Positions 11,789 through 24,900 are shown, numbered from the stretch's first letter. The stretch: 64,000 nt of DNA from Mucor racemosus (GCA_027405735.1 JAPEHQ010000009.1:1736001-1800000), one strand, 5' to 3'. Numbers and translations are program-made. The notes: a model not told the origin generated them from the sequence alone.

Positions 11789-13768
11789 GGCATTTATTTA
11801 TTTGTATTTATATGTGAATCTTGGATTCTGTGTTGCACAAACACAGATCTTGTATTAAAACTCTGTTATCATAGATAATAATTATTTATCCAATTTCACA
11901 CAAACAGTAACTTTGCTTGATCATTATCAATGATTTAAAGTTTTCCTCTGATTATTTCACATATTATCTTGTACAATAAATACTTATCAATTGTTTTCCA
12001 CTGATTAGGAATATAAATGTATTATTATACAAATTGTCCCAATTTTCTTCGAGTAAATAATAATAATCATAATCATCATCATCATCAAAGCGTAAGTAAA
12101 CAACCAAAATAGCATATGAGAAAATTAAACCAACTAAATTACTTTATTTCCTTTTTTTTCTCATCCCTGCCTCATTATGTGTACATACGTGATGGCGGTT
12201 AGTTCAAGATTTACACACTGTATCCACATAATAAAAAAATGGGATTTTGATTTGAAATTACAAACTGAATTATCAAAAAAGTTGATCGTAATACATAGAT
12301 AAAACTACACCTATCTTGTCTGTAAAAAACTAGTATTGTTTTCTTAGCGTTATGGTGGTTTCATGTTGCAATTCAAAGATATCGCCCCAAGCCGGCTTGT
12401 CAATGTGATACGTGAAAATGAATGATGATAGGCATTTAACTTTTTTTTTTTCAATTGCAGAATAATATCCTTTTATAACTTAGTCAGGAAATGAAAAAAT
12501 GACAACTATCAGCGCCTTGGAGACGTTCACAGGCTCACATGCTCAAAGTTCCACCAACTAAATTTCTTCTTTGAGATTATGTCCTGAGAAATCCGGTAAA
12601 ACATTGTAATCAAACGGTTTCTGTACAACAAACAAAATGTTGTGTAGATCAGAATATTTATCTATCTGATAATAGAATGCTCAGAAAAGAAGTATTCAAA
12701 TTACCCAAAATACCTTCTATATACGCAATGCCATTTTATTATATGAAAGTAACGAGATAAGCTACGGTATATGCATCCCTTTTATTTCTGAGCTTCCTTG
12801 ATTGTTTATCAAATATTTTGATCTTACTATTCTTCATAAATGCGTGATCTAAAGCTAGACTACGAGCGATTGTCTATATTGTCCTCAAGGCTTTATAAAG
12901 AAATAGATCTTAGTCTTATTGACTACAAGTGCGTGGGAGATATCATTCATTTATTAGACCAAGTAGAAGCTCGAATTTGAGCCTGCTTATTACTATATAC
13001 GATTAGTTTTTAATATTCCTTTATCTTTGACGGACAAGCCAATTTGTTGTGGTTTTGTCACATATTTTATGACTAAACCAGCTAAACGGACGAAATTTTG
13101 TTTGGAAACTAATTCAATTTACCGAAAGTATGGTTGTCATTGAGCTTTCTAATTATACTTGGATAATGAAATCAATATTATACCCTATTTTGTAACTTAT
13201 CGATGAGCTTTTAAAAGATTTTCTTACATTACAAAATTGATAATAAAATAAAATAAACATGTAGCAACAAGGTTTAGCTTCTCGAACTCACATGTATATT
13301 CTTTTTCTGGGAAATGTAGCCCAGACAACAATATCTATAATAACAAAAAATAGTAGCCCCTGAATCATTATTTTTTGTAAAAATCAAATAATCAGTGGTG
13401 CAGTGATCTGGCTTCAATAAATACGACATTGCTTCTTGGATGCTTATTTATCTCATCTTTACTTGAACTGAAATAATAAAAATAGTTCATTACAGCATAC
13501 TGAATATATTCAAAAGGATGAAAAGACTGCATATTACACGAATGCTAAGATTTTTTAAGTCAAATAGAGATTGATAAATTAGGCATTTCAAATTACAAAC
13601 ATGCTTAAAGAACAATCTTACATAAATATGTAATGCACAAATAACCAATCATATAAAAATTTTAATACACATTATTACTTCAATATCAACTGTATGCAAA
13701 ATCTTGAATTAAATGGTAAAAAAAAAAAAAAAAAAAAATTGAAAATTTACAGAATTAAATTTAAAAAT
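11789..13768. other. Intergenic region upstream of the permease
   Basis: About 2 kb, AT-rich, with no supported gene. An ATC/ATAATC microsatellite-like patch lies near 12056-12090 and an A-run at about 13720-13738. The part next to 11740 should hold the permease promoter, but no clear TATA box was picked out. Confidence 0.45.
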
Positions 13769-15090
13769 TCTTAATCTTCAAAATCGCAGCGTGCCCCATT
13801 TTGTATGACTAACGCCATACTAAACAATTTTCAGGGTATATCCTAGACACTTTTAAACAGATATAAATTGACCGTATTATGCTACCTGTTCTTAAATTTA
13901 TTTTATATCCCAAGAAAGGCTAAAAAATGCGTAAATATTCACTGTTTTTCCTTAAGTATTGGATCCGAATTTTCATCCCTACTTAACTTTTTTTTTCACT
14001 AAATAACGTCAAGAAAAACTTATATTTCAATCTACCTGAGATGTTCAGCTTTAATCTAAAAACGCGTTTCCGGAAATATCTTTTTTGTAGCAGTTGATAT
14101 AATGTTTTTAGTGTTAATGTTTCAGATTTTTACAGGTATATCGCTGGTAAAGATTGAAAACTTTGAGCTTTAATATCTCTTCAAATAATTAAGCTACACT
14201 ACCGCTTTCTAATAATAAAACTTATTTGTTTTGAAGCACTTTATAACATATTCCAGTATAAAATAATTCTGAGCACTTTTATTTTTTCTTCATTTTTTGA
14301 CATTTTTGTAGTAGATTTCGAAATATTCGCTAAATTAAGCAGCATTTTTTTTACCGTCATGTCAAAGACCTCCGGGAGCTCTCTTGGACCCAATTTAGTT
14401 TTTTTCAAAATATTGATTTTTTGTGAAGATATCCCCAAAAATACGTACAAGGAAATGCTTTCGTTTTTAGTTTCAATTTTTCCCTGTATACCCTCATCCT
14501 AAATTCTGAATTTCAAAAAAAAAATTACAAAAATCTCGTTTTCTCTACGAAAAATGCATCTAGAAGGTTCAGCAATGGCTCAGCCAATAGATAATTGTTT
14601 TGCTAATCTGTTCCACTATTTATATTTAAAATATGTTTATAAAAAGTGATGTGTGTTTTCAAAAAATCTCCAAACTTTTAATCGCATTTTACGCAAAATT
14701 TAATGTAAACCGTTTTTTCAAATTTTATACAGATGGATGAGTAACTCAAAATTCTACAAAAAGTGTTTAGATCACTAGGTCTACTTACTTTGCAGTTCAT
14801 AAGCTTTCAAACGATTTTGGTTTTTGCATAATTTTTTGATCATTTGAGCAAATCAATTTTGAAACTCAGACATTATAGGATTTGAGCTGCAGTGTAAACT
14901 ATTGTTTTGATTACTTCGAGGAAAAATCTGTATTTTTGCTGAAACAAAAAATGTAGAGTTGTGGTCAACTAGATCTATCATGTAAACACAAAAAAAAGAT
15001 ATCTTGTTAACGAGATTAAATTATTTTCACATCTAAATAACTGAAAAAACATTCTTTTTTGATCAATGTTTCGTAAAATGTCTGGACAGG
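13769..15090 (+). repeat. Family C dispersed repeat, copy C1
   Basis: The sequence starting at TCAAAATCGCAGCGTGCCCC recurs, diverged, at about 22722-24900 (same orientation, interrupted by an LTR) and at 47790-48860 (inverted). Short words such as TCAAAATCGGAGCGTGCCCC are shared with family A, suggesting distant relationship. No coding capacity is visible. It lies about 125 bp from the porin stop codon. Confidence 0.75.
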
Positions 15091-15214
15091 AAAATAAAAC
15101 AATTGTGACTATAACACTCGAGTAATATTCAAAATATACCCTGAGTTGATATACATGCCATTACGCTGGCTCCGAATACAAATAATAATTGCTACTGATT
15201 TATTACGAATTAGA

Positions 15215-16364
15215 TTAATTTTCAAAAGTCAAGGCAATGCCAAGTTTATGAGCATTTTCATTCAAGCGGCTAGTATCTACAGCAGCACCAATGTTAACTT
15301 TGACACCTGGACGAACTAGTTGAGTGAAAGAAGCGCCTACGACACCAGCATTGGTAATTTTTCCCTTAATGAAAGAGGTGTAATCGAGACGAAGCTTAGC
15401 GCCTACTTCAAGAGCAACGCCATTGATAGAAGCTTTATTATTCCAGATTGCCTTACCAGAAGCTTCCAAATCAGGATTGACACGGTGGTAATAAGAAGCA
15501 GTGTATTGAGACATGTTGTTGGTAGCATGAACGGCAATGGCATATTCACCAGTAGAATATCCGATAGCACCATTGTATCTGCTAATCTGTGTGTATATTT
15601 TTAGATCACAATTATGCATATATTTAATATACATATTTTACCTTTGCCTCCTTTGCTCCGTAAGCAACCTCGCCGCCAACAAGGAAACCATCACGGCCAA
15701 TAACGGAATTGAGAATCAAATTGTTCTGTAGAATGTATGTGCAAAATTATTTAGATATGAGTAATATTTATCCGAATATCAAAGTATTTACCTTAAATAC
15801 ATCAAGAGTAGCAACAGTATGGATGTTTGGCTGTCTGTAAGTAGCATTTATTTTGGCACCCTTTTCATTGATAGAAGGGAGAAGTGAAGTAATAACTTCA
15901 ACCTTAAGACCCTCTTTTTTTTTTTGCATATACGATAGTAAGTAACACAAATCAAGTTTGTTGCATATAATATACTTTACTAGCAAGGTTATTTTCCAGT
16001 TCAATCTTGCCATTAAGATGATTAGAAGTTGTCCAAACCTCAGTAACAGAAACACCATTCTTTTTATCTGCCCATTTGGTTTCAAGGTCACCAATAATGA
16101 TGCCAGTCTTGTTGTCACGATTGCCATTTACTTTAAAAGTCTATCAATGGCATTGTTATCACAGTATTCGTATGATATATTGTCAATTTACTTACAACGC
16201 CATTAGGAGCAGTAGTCTTGACCTCAAGTTTTACACCTCCAACAGGATAATCTTTGGTTAAAAGATCCTTTGCAGGCTTACCAATATCGTTAAATGCGAC
16301 TACAATCTGTTAAAAATGAATGTATTTTGAACGCGTAAAGTATTTAATTACCAGGAATTGACAT
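15215..16364 (-). CDS. por1: Mitochondrial outer-membrane porin (VDAC)
   Basis: Six exons, 16364-16352, 16299-16196, 16140-15981, 15913-15792, 15725-15642 and 15586-15215, give 284 residues, the usual VDAC size. Introns are 52, 55, 67, 66 and 55 nt. The first exon is only 13 nt; splicing yields MSIPVAFNDIGKPAKDLL, the VDAC amphipathic N-terminal helix. The conserved GLK triplet is in AKGLKVEVITSLLP. ISRYNGAIGYSTGEYAIAV and QLVRPGVKVNIGAAVDTS are typical strands, and the C-terminal KLGIALTFEN suits a beta-signal for SAM-complex insertion. VDAC forms the 19-stranded channel for ATP, ADP and small ions. The third intron ends in a run of A before AG rather than a pyrimidine tract. It lies 233 bp downstream of alpha-tubulin, same strand. 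The symbol is by homology. Confidence 0.96.
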
Positions 16365-16597
16365 CTATTCAATCAATATTAGCTCAATTAAATAATGATT
16401 TACTGTTTTATAATAATTTTATGCTTACAACTAAGAAAGCTTGATGATTATAAAATGTTTAAAGAAACAAAAGGTGTTTGTTTAACTGAGTTTATTAAAG
16501 GAAATGTAGATGAAATACGTAGAAAAAGGGGTAAAAATAGAATATAAACAAGGAATCATCATAAACATGAAACATTTTGAATCATAAGGTAACGATT

Positions 16598-18183
16598 TTA
16601 GTATTCAATTTCTTCTTCTTCAATTTCAGAATCACCCAAAGAATCAGATCCAACTTCCTCATAATCCTTCTCAAGTGCTGCCAAATCTTCACGAGCCTCA
16701 GAGAATTCACCTTCTTCCATACCTTCACCAACATACCAATGAACAAAAGCACGCTTGGCATACATCAAATCAAATTTATGATCAAGGCGAGCCCAAGCTT
16801 CAGCAATGGCAGTAGTATTAGAAAGCATACAGACAGCACGTTGAACATTGGCTAAATCTCCACCAGGGACAACAGCAGGAGCTCGGTTGTTAATACCAAC
16901 CTTGAAACCAGTAGGACACCAATCGACAAATTGAATTGTACGTTTGGTTTTGATACTACTAATAGCAGCATTTGTATCCTTGGGAACAACATCACCACGA
17001 TACAACAAACAACAAGCCATGTATTTACCATTACGAGGATCACATTTGACCATTTGATTATTAGGTTCGAAACAAGCATATGTGATTTCAGCAGCAGAGA
17101 GTTGCTCATGATAAGCTTTAGCAGAAGAAATAATGGGAGCATAAGTTACCAAAGGGAAATGAATACGAGGATAAGGTACTAAATTGGTTTGGAATTCATT
17201 CATGTCAACATTAAGTGAGCCATCGAAACGTAAGGATGCGGTAATGGAAGAAACAACTTGAGCGATCAAACGGTTCAAATTTTGATAGGTAGGACGCTCG
17301 ATATCCAAATTACGACGACAGATATCATAAATAGCCTCGTTATCAACCATGAAGGAACAATCAGAGTGCTCCAAAGTTGTGTGAGTAGTTAAAATACTGT
17401 TATAAGGTTCAACAACAGCAGTAGAAACTTGAGGTGCGGGATAAACTGAGAACTCAAGCTTTGATTTCTTGCCATAATCAACAGAAAGGCGTTCCATCAA
17501 GAGAGCACCGAAACCAGAACCAGTACCACCACCAAATGAATGGAAGACTAAAAAGCCTTGAAGACCAGTACAGTTATCAGCTAATTTACGGATACGATCC
17601 AAAACGGAATCAACCAATTCTTTACCGACAGTATAATGGCCACGAGCATAGTTATTAGCGGCATCTTCTTTGCCAGTGATTAATTGTTCTAAACAAAAAA
17701 GGTAAATCATTTATTACAACAACGCGTAAATTAAGATATAAATACCTGGATGAAAGAGCTGTCTGTAAGCACCAGTACGAACCTCGTCAACAACAGTAGG
17801 TTCCAAATCAACGAAAACTGTGCGAGGAACATGCTTTCCATTACCAGTTTCACTAAAGAAAGTGGAAAAAGAGTGATTGGTAACTTCTTGCTCTTGAGGA
17901 ATAAGACCATCAGGTTGAATTCCATGCTCTAAACAATACTTTTATTTTTGAACAGTTAACCAAATATTTGGCATATTCCAATCAATATTATTATAAAATC
18001 ACTTACAAGCTCCCAACAAGCATTACCAATTTGAATACCAGCCTATTCATTATGAATATTTAGATTATTTATTTACTACCTTGTCTCTTTTATTTCGATT
18101 TCAAGCAAATGGGTGTAGCAATATTGATGTTTTTTTTTTTTTTTTTTTACCTGACCAACGTGAACACTAATAATTTCTCTCAT
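16598..18183 (-). CDS. tub1: Alpha-tubulin
   Basis: Four exons, 18183-18151, 18042-18007, 17938-17746 and 17688-16598, give 450 residues, the standard length. Introns are 108, 68 and 57 nt, the first being the longest and holding a long A-run just after its donor. The start [19 protein letters not shown] and the GTP-binding GGGTGSG (about 140-146) identify the protein; [11 protein letters not shown] and [14 protein letters not shown] confirm alpha rather than beta. It pairs with beta-tubulin to form microtubules. The tail is acidic and ends in Tyr. Residue 40 is Gln, so the Lys40 acetylation site is missing. A TATA-like element lies about 95 bp upstream. The symbol is by homology. Confidence 0.98.
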
Positions 18184-18274
18184 TGTTTATTATATTGAAA
18201 TTTCACTGATTCAATTTGTAAAGAAAAACAAGAAGAAAAAAGAAGAAAACAGAGAATTAGATAGATTCAAGGTC

Positions 18275-18283
18275 TATTTAAAA
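18275..18283 (-). promoter_or_regulatory. TATA-like box upstream of alpha-tubulin
   Basis: TTTTAAATA on the minus strand, about 92-100 bp upstream of the tubulin ATG, is preceded by a C-run and a CCTCCT-rich pyrimidine stretch (18280-18320). The position and composition fit a strong housekeeping promoter; function is inferred. Confidence 0.5.
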
Positions 18284-18329
18284 GGGGGGTGCGATGAGGA
18301 GGACAAGGAGGAGGGGAAACTTTTTTTTT

Positions 18330-20168
18330 TTTTAGTATTCTTCCATTGTAATACAAAAGGGGTTTTGAAGGATTTGGAAGGTTTTCTTATGAGAGGGGTA
18401 CCTTTTCGTTATTTTAAATCTCCTCCTACTGCTTCTGCAACAAAGTATTACATCTACTACTTCCATTTTGCAAGGCGAATACTACCCAAATTGGAAGTTT
18501 GTTTAACTTTCCATGTAAATGTAAAGAAATCGTTTACATGATCTAATTAGGAACCCCATCTTTGGTAATGCTTTATCTAACTTTCATAGCAAAATTGTAT
18601 TGCAAAGGGTATATATAGACTTTGAAAAGCACTTTCTGGCAAGCAGAGCATGTGTGATCATTTAAAAATAAGCGATATTCATCATATTGGTCTGATTTAT
18701 AATCTTCACACAACTATTAAAGTGATTCTATTGCTTATCTTTCTCATAAAAGGAACGCATATTATTCCTAGAAAATTTTTCAATAAAAGTTGAAGATATA
18801 GAAATCTTTTCACCCTGCTCTTTTACTTACATCCATGGTTCCTGGATCTGTATACAAATCTGGATTTTTATCCAACCCGCACATACTCCGCCGTAATTTT
18901 GAAGGTTTTTATGTTTTTTGAAAGATTCTTACATACAAAAGAAACGTGAAAATAAGAGAATTCAATTTTAAATCATATTAAATAGTATACAAAGTACATT
19001 ATGATTTTTTTTTTTTCAGAGAAAAGGTAATAAAAATAGCAAAATATTTTAAATCTGTGTTATTTATATGCTTTTTTTCTCAGAATGAAATAATAGTACA
19101 CGCATATGTGTTGCACAAACTAGATTCTTTCAAACGTTCGAGGCATTATCTCAGTCCTTTTAGTTGCAAGGTACATTCGACACAGTAGTAGTGAGAATAT
19201 AGAACTCTCGATATCAAGATACAACCTAGCCAGTAATCACTTTTTTTTTTTTTTTTTGCGCGAAAACATTGTAGAATAAAATCAACTGCTACACAGCCAT
19301 ATATTAATTTTCTACATACCCTTTCAACTTTATTAATAACATCTCAATATTGTAATACAACATTAGTAGGTAATATATGTAAATTGTCTTAATTTTTGAT
19401 AACGAACTTGTGCACAATTGTTACACTGAAAAATATACACAAAAAAACGTGGGCTTTGTATATAACTTTTAATTTTACCAAACTTTGGGCAAATCAAATA
19501 TGTTCTTTTAAAGTAGATCTACCGGCTTGAGTTGCTTATTGCATGACAAAGCGAAGTTTCCACAATCTATTTTTAAAGCTATTTGCACAAATATGCTGAA
19601 ACAAACATGCTTTGATTTATAGATGCTGCACAATTTGCGATTAGATATAACTACTGATTATTTACACAAGCATGTCGAAAGCTTTCATTTTATTTTTTGA
19701 TTAGTTGTTAATAGTAAATATTTTGAAACAGAGTCCATTATGCTCTTCATCATCGGGAAATCGTCATTTAACCGTCTTAGGTGGGAGTTGTTTACAAGTA
19801 TCTAATTACTTTGACAGTTCCAATTACTTTTTCAATGTTGATGAAATTTCTGGTTGAAGTAATTGGTGGATTTCTAAACATTGATATATGTATTATTCTT
19901 CTGTTTCCACTCTTTTAACTAATGTTTATAAGCTGGAAACAAAGAGTATTACAAACGAGAAAACCGTTTTTGCAATTGAACTGATTTTCGTATACCCGCG
20001 CGGCATTTTAATAAAAACGTTTTGGCCCTCTGTTTTATTCCAACATGTGATTCATTACTATATCATCACTTTTTTTATTATAAATTTTAGGTTCTTCTTT
20101 CTTCTTCTTTTTTTTTTTCAACATACTTTTTTTATTTTAAGGGAAAAAAAATAACGTTTACCGAGAAT
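18330..20168. other. Divergent intergenic region between alpha-tubulin and VAP gene
   Basis: About 1.85 kb containing the upstream regions of two outward-facing genes. Several long T-runs occur (about 18310, 19000, 19240, 20110). No gene-like frame or repeat from elsewhere in the window was recognised. A T-rich/CTT-rich stretch directly precedes the VAP start. Confidence 0.5.
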
Positions 20169-21515
20169 ATGTCAGTCATTATTGAGCCATCCGAACAATT
20201 GGAATTTCACCGTAAAGTATAAGTTAAAGAAAAGGAAAAGAAGAATGTGTGTATTCATGTAAAAAGGTAATTTTAGGCCCTTTTACACGCGTGGTTAAAG
20301 AATCAATTCATGTAAAGAACCCCGGGACAGAGCCTGTTATTTTTAAAGTAAAGACAACTGCTCCCAAGCAATATTGCGTTAGACCTAATGCTGGACGTAT
20401 TGAACCTAATTCTGAAATTGAAGTGCAAAGTAAGTTTATGATTACTCAACAAGAAAAAAAAAAAAAAAAAAAAAAAGGCCAAGGAAAATTAAAGAATCTT
20501 TATCTAGTTATTTTGCAGCCATTTAAAGATGAATTACCTGAGGATTTCAAATGTAAGGACAAGTTTCTGGTACAAACAGCTCCAGTTGGCGCTGCTTTTG
20601 AGCAGAGTGATATTACAAGCATGGTATGTTGATTTTAAAAATAAGTTTGTTTCGAAAATCTAATAAACTGTTTTAGTGGAGTCATGTTGAAACAAATGAA
20701 AGAGCCAGCATGCATCAACACAAGCTTAGATGCGCTTTTGTTGGCCCCAGAGAAGATGTTAATGAATTGAATGAAACACAGGTAACGGAAAAAAAATCAG
20801 GGTATTCATTGTATCATAATCATGTATTAAATTTTATTCATAGTCATCTATTCCCGAACCGGTTACAATTGCCGATAGAATTGCATCATCTGAACCTTCA
20901 CATCAACCTCCTGCTATTCCATCTCACAATACAGAAGAACCCCTCAAAGAAAACATCACTTCTGCTATTGACTCTCCTGCTCCTATCTCTGCTGCTACCG
21001 CAACTGCCACAACTACTACCATTCCTACCTCAAGAGAGATTTCCAATGATGTACCAACACATATTTCTCCTGCGGTTCCCTCCCACAACACCATCAACAC
21101 AAACACCACTGCTCCTGTTGTTGAAACTGCCGCTCCTGTTCCTGTTTCGTTAAATACAGCTCATAGTACCGAGCCAATCACTCCTGCAACAAAAACATCA
21201 TCATTATCATCAACTACTCCTTCTTCTATCAGTCGAGAAGTTGATAACAATAAGGATAAAGAGTTAAAAGAGGCTTTAGAAAAAATTTCTTATCTTGAGA
21301 AACAATTGAATGACATTAGAAAGGAAGAGGGTCTTCGTGCTTGTAATCAAACAGGTACTAGTTCTAGAAAGCTAGCATCTACAGTTCAACCTTTGGATGC
21401 TGTTCATCAACATTTGGCTGCCTTGGAGGAACCTCGTCCAACTGAAGGCTATCCTCCTCAAGTTGTATTAGGTGTTGCTGTTTTAGCTTTCCTTTTTGCA
21501 TATCTTTTCTTTTAA
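20169..21515 (+). CDS. VAMP-associated protein (VAP/Scs2), MSP domain, tail anchored
   Basis: Five exons, 20169-20211, 20277-20429, 20508-20623, 20677-20781 and 20844-21515, give 362 residues; introns are 65, 78, 53 and 62 nt. The N-terminal MSP domain (about 7-120) is rebuilt across junctions: LEFHRPFTRVVKES, FKVKTTAPKQYCVRPNAGRI and IILQPFKDELPED. The KTTAPKQYCVRP face binds FFAT motifs in VAPs. A long Ser/Thr/Pro/Ala-rich linker follows, then a short coiled coil (KELKEALEKISYLEKQL) and a C-terminal membrane anchor (about 343-362). VAPs tether the ER to other membranes and recruit lipid-transfer proteins. Intron 2 contains about 23 A in a row. An AATAAA lies just after the stop, then TTA/ATT repeats. 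Confidence 0.95.
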
Positions 21516-21956
21516 AAAAAATAAACATTATACATTATTATTATTATTATTATCTTTATATATATATAACAAATGGAAGATTTGATCTTCCCTACTATTT
21601 GTTTGTGAATACAAATGTTACTGTCCGAGCCGACACGTGCCATTCATTGTGAAATAACACTGCTTATACAAGAAAAATTCGGTTGACTAAAATTGGTATT
21701 TGCCTGTATATCTTATGATTTTCATAATTGTAAACAAAAACCTATGTCATTTACTTCGCTGTGTGAAACAAGTTTTTGAGAAATTTCCTTTATGTATAAT
21801 GTCCATATTTGGGATTTATGTTTTGGGGAATAAAGTTTATCTACTTATCCTTAAATATCGTAAATATCTCATCATAAGTAGATGTGAATGTACCAGAAAT
21901 ATATAATTCGATATATCTTACTTTCGAATGCATACGACTGCCTTCATATATTTATA
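21516..21956. other. 3' flank of the VAP gene
   Basis: Contains AATAAA about 5 bp after the stop and an ATT microsatellite at about 21534-21553. A 68-codon frame (21700-21906) has no supporting features. Confidence 0.5.
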
Positions 21957-21958
21957 TA

Positions 21959-22435
21959 CTGTCGTGATTCGATTTATTAGACTCAAGAATAAGGGATTTT
22001 CGATTTAAGGGACACTTTGAAATCTCCCGATGTTTTTCCGTAATTTCACTGCATAAATCCACTGAATCGATTCAGTGGATAATGGACAATTTCGTTTCTC
22101 CCAGTCCACTATATTAGTAAAATACAAATATCATTAGATAAAACTGCATTTAGCCGGTAATAGCTTGATCTGAAAGAATATGGAGAGTAACCAAATCACG
22201 TGCCCAATTTACCTCAGTTTTTTAATAAGTTTCTTGTTATCCTCTGTTTAATTCAGTTGTTCGAATGTGAAAGACCTTTACTAATAGTACTATTTAATAC
22301 TATAAACTAGTAATGTCTTTTTATTCTCATTTTTTGACCCAATATTACGGAAAATGATTTATTCAATTTAGTGGAAAACTCGATTTAGTGGACACTTTTC
22401 TCCCTCTCAACAATTCCACCAAATCGAATCATGAC
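21959..22435. mobile_element. MITE-like element with TA target site and palindromic core (about 477 bp)
   Basis: The ends are inverted copies of GTC(G/A)TGATTCGATTT, each flanked by TA. Inside is a perfect 24-bp palindrome whose half-site is ATCCACTGAATC (22056-22079), and further copies of CGATTTAGTGGA-like words lie towards the right end (22381). TA target sites and the TIR form fit a Tc1/mariner or pogo-type MITE. No coding capacity. No second copy was found in the window, so the call rests on the ends alone. Confidence 0.65.
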
Positions 22436-22721
22436 TATATGTATATATAAATTCTTGCAACAATCCATGTACCTATAGGCTCGGGTTCGAAGCAATAATC
22501 AAGTGGAACTTCAAAATATATATCTACTGTTGACCGTACAGTATTTCTTTTCATTTTAGTGGATAACTCTTGGCTTAAAAATACAACAGAATGTCCATGA
22601 ATTGGTAGAGTATTTAGAAAAAAATGAATCCAAGTTTCGAATAGAAAATTAATCGTTGCAATTACAGAGATTAAAATAACCAATTTGAAATAGTTTAATT
22701 TTAAGGAAGCTAATTTTCATA

Positions 22722-24900
22722 GTTTTCATCCTTCAAAATCAGAGCATGCCCTCCTTTCTATAACTAACTTCATATTCAATACTTTTTAGAATACACTGTA
22801 GACACTGTTTAATAGATATAAATTAGTCGTATTAAGCTAACTACTGTTGAAAATACTTTATATCTCACGAAAGGCACAAGAATACGCAAAATGCATTGCT
22901 TTTTCCTTAAAGATTGGATCCTAATTTTCATCGCTGCCTAACTTTTTTTTCGGCTGAATAACCCCAAGGAAATATTATATGCCAATGTACCTGAGATGTT
23001 CAACCTCAATCCAAAAACAAGTATCCAAAAATATCCTATCTTTTGCAGTTGGTATAACGTTTTGAGTGTTAATGTTTCAGATTTCTACTGTTAAATTACG
23101 ACTGAAAATTAAAACATTTGAGCTCTAATATCTCTGCAAAAATTAAGCCTATTACGCCAGGAGATTATATCAATCTCAAAGCTAAAATATTTACTAAATC
23201 ATTTAATAAAAATAAAGAAAAATCGTTATAAAATGAAAGAGCACACTGAAACTAAAGAACATATAATAAGATGAAAACATCTTCTTTTATATTCACATTT
23301 TCTAATTATATGACTAATCTTGTCGGTTTTCGAGGATATTAAACAGCCAATATTGAAGCTAATTCCATTGCTAACTCATATTAAAATGTAATTCTTATAA
23401 GTAGTCCTTTAAACCAAGACCTAGAAGCTTTTGGTTCCTTCTTCTACCATTAGTTTTTCTAGTAATAAAGTCTACATTCTCCATGATAGATGTTACTAGT
23501 CTTTATTATTATTCTTTCTATAAATAAGATTGTATGTATCCATTAACTTTCAAATCTAAAAGGAGTCAATCTATATATATATACCAATCAAGTCTAGATA
23601 ACACACACTAGTTCCACATTCATCAATACATATAAACTGAGCTTTATAATATAATACACAGCAATGTAGAACTTTCTGTATCAAACTGTGTCATGATCGT
23701 AACCAAGAAGTGTACACAGAATTGTAAATGGGACAGAGCTATATCAACAATTCTAAAATTGAAGCTTATTTGTTTTAAAGTGCTCTATAACATCTTTTAT
23801 CATAAAAGAATGTTCCGCACTTTTCTTTTTTTGGAATTTTTATAGTAGATTTCGAAATATTCGTTAAATTGAGCAATATTTTTTTTACATCCTTGTCATC
23901 AATCTTGTTGAGCTCTGTCGGACCTAATTTTTTTTTTCAAAATATTGATTTTTCGTGGGTATATTCTCAAAAATAGGTTCAAACAAAAATTTTCGATTCT
24001 AACTTCAATTTTATCTGTGTATACCCTTATTCCAAATTATGTAGTATTTGAAAGAAAATTGACTAAAGTCTCATTTTCTCTACGAAAAATGCAGCTAGAA
24101 GGTTGAACAATGGCTCGATTGATAGATACCTTTTTTGCACATCCTGTCTATTATTTTTATTTAAAATATACTTATTGCTACAAAAACGTAATTATAAAAA
24201 GCAATAGGAAATACAATTATAATAACTCTTCTAAGTTTATTAAAGGTATAAAGTAAAGCAACGATTCATCTACTCGATGAATCGTTGTGGTATTTATATT
24301 AAATATCTAATTCAAATTACTAATGCAGTAATTTGATCTTCTTGGTTTTAAAGCTGATGGGAAAAGGGATCAGCAATTACTAATTCAGGTTATACAATTA
24401 TCTATAATTGTTGTTTGTAATTTTAAATTATAGTTAAGTTTCTATATTTCATAATCTTGGTTCTCACACCAGATTCATGTTATCCATTACTAATTTAATT
24501 TGATGTGTGAAAGACTGCCAGTAGTTCACATCACTTATAAAAAGTGATATCTAGCTTCACAAAACCTGCAGAATTTCAATTGCGTTTTACGCAAAATTTA
24601 ATGTAAAACATTTGTCTAAATTTTATATAGATGGATGGAGAATTCAAAACTGTACAAACGTTATCTAATCCGCTAGTTTATCTTACTTTGCACTTCATGA
24701 CCTGCCAAACAATTTTGTTTTTTCCATCATTTTCTGATAATTTTTTAAAATCGATTTTAGAACATCGTTATAATATGTTTTAAGCTGTGGTAAGAACTAT
24801 TATTTGGATTTTTTCAGACAAAAAATCAATATTTTTTGCTGAACAAAAAACCAGAGTAAATTTCAGGTGGGTCTATCTTGTGAATGCAAAAACTTAACAC
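22722..24900 (+). repeat. Family C dispersed repeat, copy C2, split by an LTR
   Basis: Aligns with C1 (13769-15090) from TCAAAATCAGAGCATGCCC onward, interrupted at 24176-24533 by a solo LTR. About 300 bp near 23240-23700 has no counterpart in C1 and may be another insertion. No coding frame. Confidence 0.7.
24176..24533 (+). mobile_element. Solo LTR, family D (358 bp), TSD CTTAT
   Basis: Begins TGCTACAAAAACG and ends GTTCACATCA, with perfect 5-bp duplications CTTAT at 24171-24175 and 24534-24538. The uninterrupted copy C1 near 14640 reads straight across this point, so the insertion is demonstrated. A TATAAAAAGC box sits near the left end. A second copy is at 47013-47393. Confidence 0.88.

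Noticed and set aside
22478..22500. GGGTTCGAAGC, like a tRNA B box
   Set aside because: No A box at the right distance and no acceptor or anticodon stem could be drawn. No tRNA gene was found in the window.
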